Part shown: positions 1-12,149 of the stretch, piece by piece
Position numbering within the stretch: the first letter of the stretch is position 1
Layout: each line of letters begins with the position of its first letter
From: Synchiropus splendidus
Taxonomy: Eukaryota > Chordata > Actinopteri > Syngnathiformes > Callionymidae
Assembly: GCF_027744825.2 (NCBI RefSeq)
Contig: NC_071334.1
Span: 66,499,437-66,563,436 of the forward strand
Direction: 5' to 3'
Length of the DNA: 64,000 bases
Made by a program: the position numbers and the translations under genes
The notes under the pieces: model-generated
Seen by the model: the letters and a program-made list of their open reading frames with translations, nothing else
Databases searched by the model: none
Told to the model about the DNA's origin: nothing

Positions 1-1391
1 TTGCACTTATTTAGAAGGTGGCTAAAACACTGTGGGCAGGTCGCTCGCTTGAGCGTGTGCATGCAGGGATTAGACGTCATTTTCACAGCAGGAAACGAAG
101 GTGCGCGTCTGTGCCTTGGAGACGAGAATGATTGCTGACATTTAGTGTTTCTTTCACAGGAAATCGAGCTGATCTAAAAGAGGGACGTCGACAAAAACAG
201 CACTCCAGTTGATCGATGGTTGGAAACCGCACACACTTTGGAGACGGACAGGCATATGTGCAGGAAATATGAGAGAAATTACTGAGAAATAATATCTGGG
301 TTCATAAGTGTTGCATTATTTTTGATAATTCCCTGTAATAATTCCAGGAATATTCAGTTTAATTGAAGATTTTCTAATTTTTTTCCAGACTATTGAGACT
401 CATTTTTAAAAATGAGCAAAAATCTTTTTCAATTCCAAAACATAATTTCCTGCTAAAGCAATTTTTCAGACATGATGAGATCCATCTCAACTGATCAAGA
501 TCCACCAAAAAAGATCAAACCTTGAGAGAAACTTCATCGCCATTTCAATCATTTCCATGACAACCTTCAAGACAATCTATTCATGCAGAATATAAATAAT
601 ACATCTGCAATAAGACAGACTGTTTCCCTTCAAGAGCTGGTTGTCTGGCGGACAGCTTTTCTCTGAGACCACACCAACCTCTTAAAAGGGTCAATACCAT
701 AAGAGGCTCCAAACTCTCATAGTTGTGATAGTTCATCTTCTCCCACTCTGAAGCATTGTAGCATCTGTATGGATGTTCAGACGACATTATAAACTGCCAA
801 GGAAGAGCTGTTCTTACCGCAGGGTCAGTGGGGCCAGAAAAATAACACCAAGCAAATGAATGATCACTGAGGTGTACACTTTCTTTCTACCCTCTCTCAA
901 GCGAATTTGATGACACACAAGGGGCACCTTTGTGCAAATATGTGCTCATTTTTCCCTTCAGGGTCCACAGTATTTAGTTAAATATGTTTCCTGCTCATAA
1001 ATGTATCCTTCCTTATGAACGTGGACTACCACCACCAAGTCCTAGTATTCCTATTGGCTTGAAAGCCAACATTTGTGTATGCATGAAATGGGTTGAAATC
1101 TTAAAATACAGTATACAGTAATACAATATAGCCAGAAATGGACTGACTCACTGGATTTATTTTTTATTTTTGTTGTTGCTGCCAAAGATGTTCGTAATCA
1201 TTGTAATGATTCTGGACAACATGACAGGTCATAAGGGTTTTTTTAAATTAACAACAAAATAAATGACTGCACATGCTAAATAAAAAATAAATAGATACTT
1301 ATGATTTTCTGTGTGTAGTGTAGGGCTCTTCACAAGGGCAAAGACTGACTGATGTTTGGATGAGCACAGCCCAAGAGGCAAAGGTGGGGAA

Positions 1392-1394
<3 letters not shown>

Positions 1395-1423
<29 letters not shown>
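1395..1423. repeat. (TG)n microsatellite
   Basis: An uninterrupted run of GT dinucleotides, about 14 units. Confidence 0.9.
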
Positions 1424-1582
1424 ACTGGAGTTGTTCAGCCGCTCATTAGTACAGCAAATTGAAACATTAACTTGTGGTATGTTACACAGGGTTAGAGGGT
1501 AACACAGGAGTGTAGAGTGTAAGAAACAGCATGGAGACAGATGGATCTTGTGGTCAGCAATTCTAGATGCTAGAAGTTCCAT

Positions 1583-1818
1583 GTTCAAGTTGACATGATG
1601 GCCACCTTATTTCAAAGGCTGCGTTGAACATTGACTGAGCAACATGGACTGCAACAATGGCCGATGCTGTGCTTGTATGTCACATCAACTGATCAACACA
1701 AGTTCAAGTTTACAAAATGGCCACCTTGTTTCAAAGGCTGCGTTGAACATTGACTGAGCAACACGGACCACAACAATGGCCGATGCTGTGCTTGTATGTC
1801 ACGTCAACTGATCAACAA
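1583..1818. repeat. 119-bp tandem duplication, two copies
   Basis: The segment at 1583-1701 is repeated at 1702-1818 with a period of 119 bp and only a few substitutions. Shared landmarks are GGCCACCTT at 1600 and 1719 and the block around GCCGATGCTGTGC. No coding potential is seen. The high identity suggests a fairly recent local duplication. Confidence 0.8.
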
Positions 1819-4800
1819 TATCCACCACCAAAGCAGCTTCAACTTGTTTGGTTTCATCCTCCACAGGCGTCTTGCTCATGATTCTCAGGGGTCTGAAGTT
1901 AGTGTCGTGACTCAAGAACACAGCATCAAAGGTTTAAGATCTGAGGCCCTCATGTTGAAATCAGAGCGAGCTTGACGCAAGCAATGTTTTAATTTGGACT
2001 TTTCATCAACATGAGTAATACAAAGAATAGTGGGTGATGAAGGGAGTCGTCCATATACAACCCGGAGGCCACCGTCAGATGACCTTCAGTGAAGACACGT
2101 GACTCATCTTTGAACAATGCCTGGCTGTGTTTCGCTCTCCTGAGCCATTCACTGCATCTAGCTCTTACACGTCGGCCTTTCCGCGACCTCCCCATCCACG
2201 TTGGTCTCTCTGCAGGTCGCCATTAACAACAACACAGTTAACGCCGCCTCCTCACATGACGGAGCCTCCCATCATCACCTGACTCCACAGATTAAATGAT
2301 GGGGAAATTGAGTGTCGGGCTGAAAACCTGGTTTTCGTTTGGATCGAAGAGACGTCCGCCTGCAGCCATGGCGGCCAGCGACCACCGCATTTCTAAACGA
2401 ATCACAAGGCAGCTCAGAGCAGAATGCAATTTCATACACTGTCACATGGGACACGCAACTTCAGTGTCAGTTTGGAAGTAATATGACGCCATTATTCACA
2501 ACATGACACCTTCGCGATGAAAATGAAACTTATGTGCTCCTAACCCGCTGTGACCAGAGGTAATGTGGACCAACGCAATAAAAAGAAAAAACATCCCAAT
2601 AAGAGAGAAAAACATTTGTGACAAAATCAAACGTTATTAAATTGTTCTGCAGCAACAACAAGGGTTTGATTACATCTGCTGGCGCACGGTGGACTGGAAG
2701 GATAATATCATTCCATCAATGTGTCACCTGGAACATGATAATATGAGTGTCGAAGGGAAATTACACACATGTTTGACTGCTGCCACAATGGCTGCGACCG
2801 CTTCCCCACAACAACCAGATGAATCTCTTTCATCGTCGTCTGCAGCAGCGTCAAAAGGCTTTCTCGTGACTACGCATTTGAGCGATTTTATTAAGCGTCG
2901 CATTCATCTTGTGTGTGTATGAATTAGTGTGTTAGCATGTAAGTGACATTCTGCTGCTGCCCATGAATCATTTTAATCTGGGAGAGTAGTGTAAAAAAGA
3001 TTGAGAGAAATATCAGTGTATAATATGGATGCACGGTGTATACAGTTTTCTTGTCATGATGTAACACTGAAGTTCAACCATTTTTTGTCTGCTTCTCTCT
3101 TTATTCCCCCATTAAAGTGTCTCATTTCTCTCGTAACAGACTGTGGAATACGAATTTAATGTTCGATTCACTACCCTCACACACAAAAGATCACAAAATC
3201 ACAACGGATGACACAGATTCAACCATGAAATCACTACTAAGGGAACAAAACTGTTTTAAATCTGTGTATATAGATATTGTCTATGAGATTTTCATTCCAC
3301 ATTCAACCATAAATGACATTGTGATGCAGAGGAGTGCGTTGCTCGTACATGTCTGAAGGATCAGTGATGGGCATCACGTCAGCCTCATAACACTGAATGG
3401 AGATATATGTCACATTAATAAATATATAGGATCCATGATAGAAAAAAATGTAATTATTTTCTTGTTTTCCGCTTGTTGCTAAATACCCCAAATTCTTTTG
3501 CCTCGCTGTATGCACATTAGAATCACCATGTAAAACCTAAACAAAATGACTGTTGAGATTTGACTGACTTGCTTCTCTCTGTCGTTTTGAGAAGTTGACC
3601 ATGTTTAGCGTTTTGGTTTTTTTTCTTTGAAAGTCAGCAGTAAAGGACCAGGTGCAGTCTCAAAAAATAAGTGACAAGAATTGAAAGAAATTGATCAAAT
3701 GCTCCAATTGCTCGCACAGCAGTCGCCATAGGGGTGAGTTTGGGATTTTGGAGCTCAAGGCTGTTTTGTTACACGAAACATAGCAGACATAACACGGAGG
3801 GTTGGGAGGGGTAAGCCATATAAGAAAAAGGAAAACACATGAATCACGGATAGCAAGCTGAGAAACAGGTTTAACAGAGCAGCCAATCAAAAACACAAAT
3901 TGACCTATGCTAATCCAGCAGTGGGTGTGCTCCTCTGAAGTTGGAGATGTGTTTCATTGCCAGCACCAGCGTGATCGAGGTTTGTCCTGGGTTCGATGTT
4001 CAGCTCTGTCTGCTGCTGAGAGAGCTCTATATAACCCAGGCTCTCAGTCTCCGAAACAATTGTACTGACAGATGGTGTTCTTGCACCTTGATATTGCACA
4101 AGAACTGCTTTGTATATTTTTTAAGATACACAAATCAAAACCAGTACTGCAATATAAATCTTATCGGCTCCCATGTATCGAGATCGGGCCTGAAGCCCAG
4201 CCTCAGAATTTAGACAGGGGTGGAAATACGCTCGCCGTGTTCAGTCTGATGTCGCCCCAACTGAACAAGCAGCTACTGTAGCAGAGAAGGCATCGAGGAT
4301 GAAGAGGCTTCAGGATTAAATAATCCAGGACAGACACAATCCAGTAGGCTGGTGGCTGAGTTTATTCTACTGACAACCTGTCCGGACTCAGCAGGTGTGA
4401 ATCAGAAAGCTGGTCGATATCTCGCTGATGGCCGACATAATTGCTCTTTATGACGAAAGAACTCCATCTGCCGTCGTCCCCTGACATACCAGGAAGCCAC
4501 AGGCGCCGACTCTGACGTTTCTCAAACTGAAGATTTGAAATCATCTGATAGAAACAAACACCCCCTTCGGGGACATGGAATTGATTTAAGAGGTAGGCAA
4601 CTCGGGAGGATAAATAAATCGTTCCTCCGAGTGAAATGGAAGCTGCGAGTGAAACTGATAAAGAAGTCAAATGAGGCAGAAAGGAATGTTGAAACATCCT
4701 GCCTCCCCAGCACAAACACGTTGGTCCAGGTTATGAAGAATTTATGCTCTAATTAACAGCAAGTGGAGTTTCCTCTGGCAGCGAACCGGGACATGAGTGA

Positions 4801-7050
4801 AGAAGCAAATCCAAAACTAGACGGCGCTTTGGCAGCCGGTGTGTAACGAGGATGTATGTGCCGACAACTTTGTGTTACGTGACATCATTTTCAGCCTGAG
4901 CGATTGCAATTACAATCACTCCTGCGAGGGATTTGACCCTGCGCCTTCACCGTCACTGGTAGATGGTGCATTAAATTAATTCGCTTTCCCAACACGCATC
5001 GGAAATATTCGAGTTGTGACAAATTAATAAAAGTCAACTCAAATGTGTAGCTGACATGAACACTTGGAGGAAATTACTCTCCCCTCAGTGCAGATGTTTT
5101 CAGGGAAATAAGAGCTTTGGTAAGCGCCAAAATTATTTTCATCGTCCATACACTTGTACTTACCAGGGTGTTTACTATGGTACAGAAGGATTACAATAAC
5201 GATAAAACATTATAAATGCAATTGCTCATAAGGAGTCTGACTGCTTGATCTGCTCCATCTCCACCTGTGGAAGGACCACATCTCTGTCCCCGGACATGAC
5301 AGTCCACACAAAGCTGGTCAGCTGCTTCAATAAAGTATGGCACCAGAACACCAACAGGTGTGAGACAATGACTTGTGGAAAAACCGTGGCCACCAAACCA
5401 AACTCACATCACAAGTGTAATTCACGTCATAGCATTCTATTTTAGGGCTGCAGGAACCTGGTGACAGCAATGGGTGTCTGGTTACATTTTCCTAAAATAT
5501 CATGATCAGCTAACTTCTGTTTCGTGCGATAAGCTCCATCCTAGTGGGCGAATAATCAGAATGATGCAATTTGAATTGTGCTGACATGGTGTTCTTGACT
5601 GGACTTTATCGCCGCCGTATATATATTTTGATGCAGTACTTTTTTTAACCAGGGAGGAGAAAAAACAGGCAGTGAAGTGAATTCTGGATAACTGCAGTCA
5701 GAGAACTCAAAATATGAAAAAAATAAAATATTGGCAGAGTTCGATCCAGCTCCTCAAGTTGGTTGGTCTGCATGTCACGAGTGAACTGAAGATCACCTCC
5801 GCAGTGAAGCAGATAGGGAGCCGCTTTATGGAGGACACCAAAAAGGAAATGGGATAAAAGGGATTTTTTTTTATTCATCTTTCAGGCTGGTGGCTCGAGG
5901 AAACCAGCTGTTTCTTCATGATACACATGATAGTCCAATGTGCTTGTGGTACACATGAAGGAAAGCCAAAATCCCTGAGGAGGTTTCACTCCAAACACTT
6001 CAATAGAGGACCCTCCATACCACAGCTCACAGGTGAGGAGCAGGTCTAGAACCTTTGACCCATCAATAAAGACCATGGGCACAGGTGGGTTATGAAAATT
6101 TCAAAAGGGTTACATCAAAAAGTACTTCTTGGTTTCCAGTTATTTGTAAAAAACAGAAGGACCACAGACTGTAACTCAAGAGGTTGACCATTCGCCATCA
6201 ACAAGTGACATATGCTGTCCAATAAAAGCATGTTCGTCACGTAACAGCTGGACAAAGTAGTCCGTGAGGTGGCAGCCTTGAGCTGAGAGCTGAGACAGAT
6301 GGGGTAGTGACTCTCCGGTTCCAGATACTGGGACTGAAAACGCCCGATCTACGTGGGTCCAAGTTCTATGCCACACAGAACCTGTGTGGATAAACTGATT
6401 CCACCTCCGCATGGACAGGAACAAGTTAGCTGAGAGTTGGCAGGTGCTAATGCTAATGCTGCACTCCGTTTCGGAACTAAGTCTGGAAGTGTTTTGAGAT
6501 GTCTGATACACTTGACATAGTCGTTGCAGCATCTGTGATTCTACAGCCGCTAACGTTGCAATTAGCCACTCTGTAATTCGCCCCTATCGCTGGCGTCACC
6601 AAACAAAGGGTTACCACGGCAGCTGATGGTAATTGTCGGGTGGGCGGCTGCTGGCATGTGTGCACTATGAATGACCGTGTGCACGACGAATAACCGTTGA
6701 GGGAACGTTGTCGGCCACGCAGGCGATCTGAATGGAAATATATAAAACTGAATGTTGTGCACGAGTCACAAATCTCGAGTCTGAGACGAGTCTTGCATCC
6801 CAGTCAAGTCTCAATTCACTGAAAGGTGCCAGTTAAGTGCAGCTTGAGTCCAAGTCGGAGACCCCATCTCGGGTAGATTCCACTTGTAATGTACCGTCAG
6901 TTTGGCCATCTCTGCTCGATCCAGTACGAGGTTCTCTCCAGGATTTTTTCCTCAACCTAGGGGGTATCACTGTGCTGGTTAGCTAATCCTCCTCTGTTTT
7001 CATCGCACTAAGTTTGTCACAGATTCCCATTTTGTTGTTGCTATTTTGTA

Positions 7051-7525
7051 GTCTACCCTTCCCATCACGCATGAGGAGAATTAAATGGATGCTTGTTGAA
7101 AATTCCTCAGTGAGAGCGTCATCTTTATTCCACGTACTCTCATTGTCAATGTATATTCATGAAGACAATTCTCTCTATCAGACCGTTTTTCTTGCCAGTA
7201 AAAATAGCCAAGTGGGATCCCAGGATGATCGCTGGACCTGTCGCTGATCACCCATGAAAACAGTAAGACAGGCCTTCTGGAATGTCTGTAAATTCAGGTT
7301 CTGACAGACAACTTCAATGCAGAAATAAGTATATAAATTCTACTCAAGAATTGTCTTTATAGAAATGGGATTGGGGATCCTGGTTGTGCAGTTAAATCGG
7401 TCTCTCACACACTGTTTAACCCTTTGTGTTAAGACACCCCTGGAGCTGCAGTCCACCCTTCCCATCAGACTTGAGGAGAATAAAGAGAAGCTAGCTGAGA
7501 ATTCCACAGTGAGAATGTCAAGTCC
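7051..7525 (+). repeat. diverged direct repeat pair (about 75 bp each)
   Basis: Positions 7051-7130 and 7451-7525 share an ordered set of words (CCCTTCCCATCA, TGAGGAGAAT, GAAAATTCC/GAGAATTCC, CAGTGAGA) with many substitutions, 400 bp apart. They look like an old local duplication or two copies of an old dispersed repeat. I cannot assign a family. Confidence 0.45.
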
Positions 7526-9439
7526 ACGAAATGGACTCACAGATTATTTATCAATATTCGTCTCTTCAAGTTCTTTTATTGTTCTTGGGTGAGTAGGGAG
7601 AGTTAGGACGTGCAGAGCGTATTGTACATCCTTAAAGTTCTACCTCAACAGTCTCCCTTACAAAGAGGAGTTCACCTCCACTGACAGCAAGGGAGTCCTG
7701 ACATTGCGAGTCACACTTGACAAAAACAGTGGAAAACTACCCCTGGGCAAATGTCAGTGAGGGGAGTGAAACGCCCTGCATGGGGGGGCCTCACGCTGCT
7801 AAAGCGCAGGGGAGAACCCTGTGGTAATACCCAAACAGCTACTCACAAAACAATTTTTAAATTCATTGGTAATGCCAGACCACCAAAACAGCTGGACTGC
7901 ACATACATTGCTCAACACAGATATAAACTCTTGGTAACAGTTGACATGAACTTTCCAAATTGTTTCACTTCCAAACATTCAAAAGCGCACCTGCCCTCAA
8001 TATGGTGCCTCTGAAGCCGTCGAATCATTTAGAATTTCTATCTAATCTTTTTCTGCTCTGGCTGCATTTTCGGTATCAGTCTCAACACTTGCCAGTCCCT
8101 CTCTAACCGTTAATAAGATCTGTTATAGACAGCACATCGCGTCTGCTCGATCACTTCATTCGCCAAGTACAGGAAAAAAAGATAAGAGCTTTTCTCAGGG
8201 GCGGACACTTCAGATGAGCGGCAAAAAAAGAAACAGGCCGACAGAAGAGTCTGAAAAAAGCTAGCAGGGATTGCTGCACCTGTCGAGGAGATGCAGCGAT
8301 TTGGGTCTCAACCTCGGCATCTTGTAAATCTCCTATAGCTCCCATCTTCTACTCAGACTGACATGGCTGCACATTCACAGGAAAAGGGCTAAAAATAGAT
8401 CCGGTTTCCTCCGCAGGAAGAAGATTTTTAATAAAGATGCATGAGACACATCAAGATAAGCAGACGGCTTAATGAACATTTCCTTTATCTTTGACCAAGA
8501 GGGCCAGACACGGGGCCTATAGCAAATATCCTAATGGAGTCTCCAGTGCAAAGTCGAGCCGTTTCACAACAGAGCGGAATTTAATTGCATCTTTTTACAC
8601 ATGAAAAAGGAATATTTGTTTTTTTTTTCTGTGTGTAGAAGAGTCTGGGGATTCACACTGGCCTGATTTCTTGTTGGTGGCCTGTTTAATGCTACAGCGC
8701 ACACACACCTGATGCTCCGAATGTGGACAGACACACTTTCACTGTCTCATTTCCAGATCTTAGATTAAAGAACTGTTGCGAGCGATGCCCACATCTTTAC
8801 AGTGACTCAGTTCTGGTGTAACTCTTCAGGTCCTAAGCTCAGTTTCAAAACAAGGATCAAAGATCAGCTGGAACAAGTTTCCTCAGTTCATCCTCTCAAT
8901 GAGGGTTCTGCCAGGGAGATCTCTGCTTTGAGCCAGAAACAAGAGCTTCTCAACAAGGAAACGGCTGGACTCCATAAGGTGCTTCAAAACATCTTGAGTG
9001 TCAGATCAAGACGTGTTTTGTGAGCTTCGTCATGGCATCCTCTAAGAAGGGTTCTTCGGGGGTATCATTCCCTCTGATATGATCTGTGATAAGTGGCTTC
9101 TTCAACAGCTCACGCCTCCTACTGCGCCGTGCAAATGAGGGCACTGCTGCTTAAAACCTCATCAACTCATTGAGTCATGAGCAGAAAACTTCCCTGGATC
9201 CCCATCCGGCTCGGGATAACATCAGAACAATGACTACAGTTGGAGAGAAAACCCACGTCATGAGGGGTGGCGTCGTGAGCTCTTCAATCCTTCTGGTTCC
9301 ACTGTCCGGAGAGTAAGAAGGACTCAGAGCAAACAGACTGTTTTATTGTACGCTGCGGCCGTGCTCACTGATCAAGTCTAACTTCAGAGCCAGAATCAGC
9401 GCATCAGAGCGACGGTTGTCCACCATCATCAACATGCTT

Positions 9440-9620
9440 CCTTCAGCAGGTTAGGTAGGTAGATAGGTAGGTCAGCTTTATTGTCAAATATGCTACAGTA
9501 CAAGACATATAGCATGGACGAAATATCTATTCTCTCAGACCCGGACGGCACGACATATAAAAATAGACAGGAACAAATAATAAATAGGTTTCTGGATTGG
9601 AACTCAGAAGGTTCTGCGTG
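9440..9620 (-). mobile_element. probable LINE 3'-end fragment
   Basis: A short tetranucleotide array (TAGG/TAGA) is followed by CTTTATTGTC and then non-coding sequence. On the minus strand this gives an end of the form GACAATAAAG followed by a simple repeat, as at the 3' ends of fish LINE or LINE-mobilised elements. The family is not identified and no reverse transcriptase frame remains. Confidence 0.35.
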
Positions 9621-9739
9621 ATCTAAAGCATCTAAAGCAAAAAGTTGTGCTTTTAGATCAGTTAGATCAGATGGTACCACTGCAAGTACCCAATTGGTTG
9701 GTCTAGTCCGATCAGCTTTAACTCTTAAAACAGGCATAA

Positions 9740-11390
9740 TTTAATGTCTTTAAAGAAACATCAGCGCCCGCACTTCGTACACAACTTAAATAAATATAAA
9801 TCAAACCTCAAGAACTTTGTACTCACTTTGTACTTTGTACTGTTGTGCCCATTGCAGACTTCCAAGGCAACAGAAAGTTACGACTGACCACTACATCGGC
9901 TACATCTGTGAACAAGTGGACAGTTTTCACATTTCCATCAGTTTGACAAAAGATAATGGAAGTGTGACAAAAATAGATGGTCATTTCAGAACCAAATCTC
10001 TGCAGCTGAATCACGATCCATTCATGAGGTGCTTGAAGATTCAAGTTTTGAGGCACTTCTCACAGTGATAGGAGAGATCTTTGCATTCATTGACTGCATT
10101 TCATGCATTAACAGCCAGGGTGTCATTTCTTCCTGCACTTCATGTGTGTGGGAAAAGACTGACAGAGGAAGAAATCCACAAACTTTTATAGCGTTTGAGT
10201 CACAAAAGGCGAAGAAGGGTAACAGTTGATACTACAAACATTATTTTAATGTGTTAGGGTTGCAGCTGGTACTGGTCTCAGTCTAAGGGCAAGATGCATT
10301 CTCTTACTTAACTATACGATGTAGAAATTCAAAACATAAATACAATAAAATTTGTATTCCCCTGTCCTTATGCAAATGTCAAGGATGTGTTATTTCAGAT
10401 CCTGTGCTTGACTTTATTATTGCACACACACGAGTCGTCCCGCCCCAACGCCCCCTCACCGACACCCCTCACAAAAAAGAGTCCTACCGCTGATGTGAGT
10501 GCTTGAGATGAAAGGAAGATGATCGAAATGATGCACAGCCTTGGGCATTTATCGCTTATGATATCAATGAATACAAAGCGTAATTTGTGTTTTCACCAAC
10601 CGAGGCCAAAATGTTTCTGCTATATCCTTTTTCTATGCTTCACATTCTGTCTGTTTTGATGGCTTCCGATGATAGATGATAACTCTTGCGTTTCAAGGGC
10701 AAATACGTATTTTTCTCTGCAACCTTGGGCTTCAAATAGGCTTTTTAAGTGATGTTCCAGATAGTAGAAAACGAAAATACCATCTTATTGCTATTGGGGA
10801 AAAAAAGTTTCTTTTAATCCCCACTACGTGCACATGACATGGCCACTGATCTAATGAACAGAAGCCATTTCATTCAAACTAAAGGCCAGGTAGCACTTTC
10901 AGGCTGTTCCAAACCATGGGAATAAGTGGAAATATAGCTTAAAAGACCTGGTCAACACAATGGACCAGAAACTACAAAAACTCCAGTCAATAGTCCTGCC
11001 TCACGTTAGAACACATTTTCACTACAGTCACAAATATTTTCAACTGGACTTTTGTGTCCCAGAGTAATGTCGACATCAACTGTGTTTCATGTTTACGCAT
11101 TAGGCTTTCACTTGAAGCGCATGGTCTGCCTTTCACGCTGTATGTCCTGATGCTGTGGGCGGAGCAATCCTCAAAAAGAAAGATGGAGGTTGAGTTAAAG
11201 CTATGATGTTGCTCCAATGTTGCGCCGATTTTTACTCACGAGGCACCGCAAGTACAGGAACATCAGGCAGATATTTCACTTTGATGGAACACCTATGCAA
11301 TGCAGAAGGCCCAAATCAGCCTCAATACTGGACACAAACGTCCCATGAACAGTCACTATTTGACACCCTGGGAGTGAGAATGTGTAGGCT
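9740..11390. other. intergenic region, nothing recognised
   Basis: AT-rich sequence with only short unsupported frames on both strands. I see no splice-site-flanked exon, RNA gene or clear repeat. Confidence 0.45.
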
Positions 11391-11392
11391 TC

Positions 11393-12144
11393 TGTAGGAA
11401 TCTACACCTTTAATGTATCTTCCGCGTGTTCGTTTACTCGCGAGAATGACTACCAAAAACCCACAACTTAAAATCCAAAAGAATTTATTCCCTGACAGAG
11501 GAGTCTAATTACCCTAACAGAGCTCTGGGTCCACAACTACGCCTGACTTAGCCTTAGCTCCAGTGGTGTAGAGTGACAAAGACTATCTCTGGCCCTGACC
11601 CTTTTATGACACATTTCAGTTCATCTTGGGGTGTAGTCTCCACTGATTGGTCCTGGGCTCTTGGGGTCCCCGTTGCCATGGCGCCACATTCCTGATCTGG
11701 TTTCGACACCCCTTGGTTTGGAGCGACGTTGATGAATCCTCTTGTTGTTGCCCATTTCCTGGCCTTTTTTGGGTGGAAAGCTGTAAACAGATAATCCAGT
11801 CCCCTCCTCTGATTGGCTTGCTTCTGCTGGTGGACTGGCTGGTCCCATCTCTGCCTGGCTCTGCCTGGGTCCATAATTCATCCTCCTGACCCATCGCTGT
11901 GCCAGAGGTTCCTTATCTTCCACATTCCTTCACTTGGGGGAAGGTAGATGTTTGTTCCCACAAACTCAGGCTCAGCTCAAGCTGTTTGGACCGGTTCTGG
12001 GTTAGATGTCTCCTGGGTTCCTCCTTTGTCCTGGTACCCGGTGGTTCCTGCCTTTCATGACTCACTCTTCCATCCACGCATCTCTCCCCACTATCCTTAT
12101 CATACACGCCTCTCATACTGGATCAAACTGAGGTTACCTTACCC
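11393..12144 (-). mobile_element. candidate solo LTR
   Basis: Read on the minus strand, this segment has the order expected of an LTR: a long GC-richer leader, a TATA-like ATAAAAGG, then about 130-150 bp later a GGGAATAAAT polyadenylation-like signal, and an end in CTACA. The possible termini are TG...CA. It is compositionally distinct from its flanks. I found no convincing target-site duplication, no primer-binding site and no internal gag or pol. It could instead be another repeat or a conserved regulatory block. Confidence 0.35.
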
Positions 12145-12149
12145 ATTAT

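Larger units (their letters stand above)
1..9430. other. intergenic region without a supported gene
   Basis: No exon chain with splice sites or a recognisable protein is visible on either strand. Short open frames here have no family resemblance that I can see. It contains a (TG)n run, a 119-bp tandem duplication and a diverged pair of direct repeats, listed separately. Distant regulatory elements of cfap221 or an undetected neighbour cannot be excluded. Confidence 0.5.

Noticed and set aside
5645..6532. Several adjacent minus-strand open frames (77, 66 and 118 codons) that might form a gene
   Set aside because: No recognisable protein family, no coherent splice-site chain, and low-complexity composition. 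They are probably chance frames or old transposon sequence.
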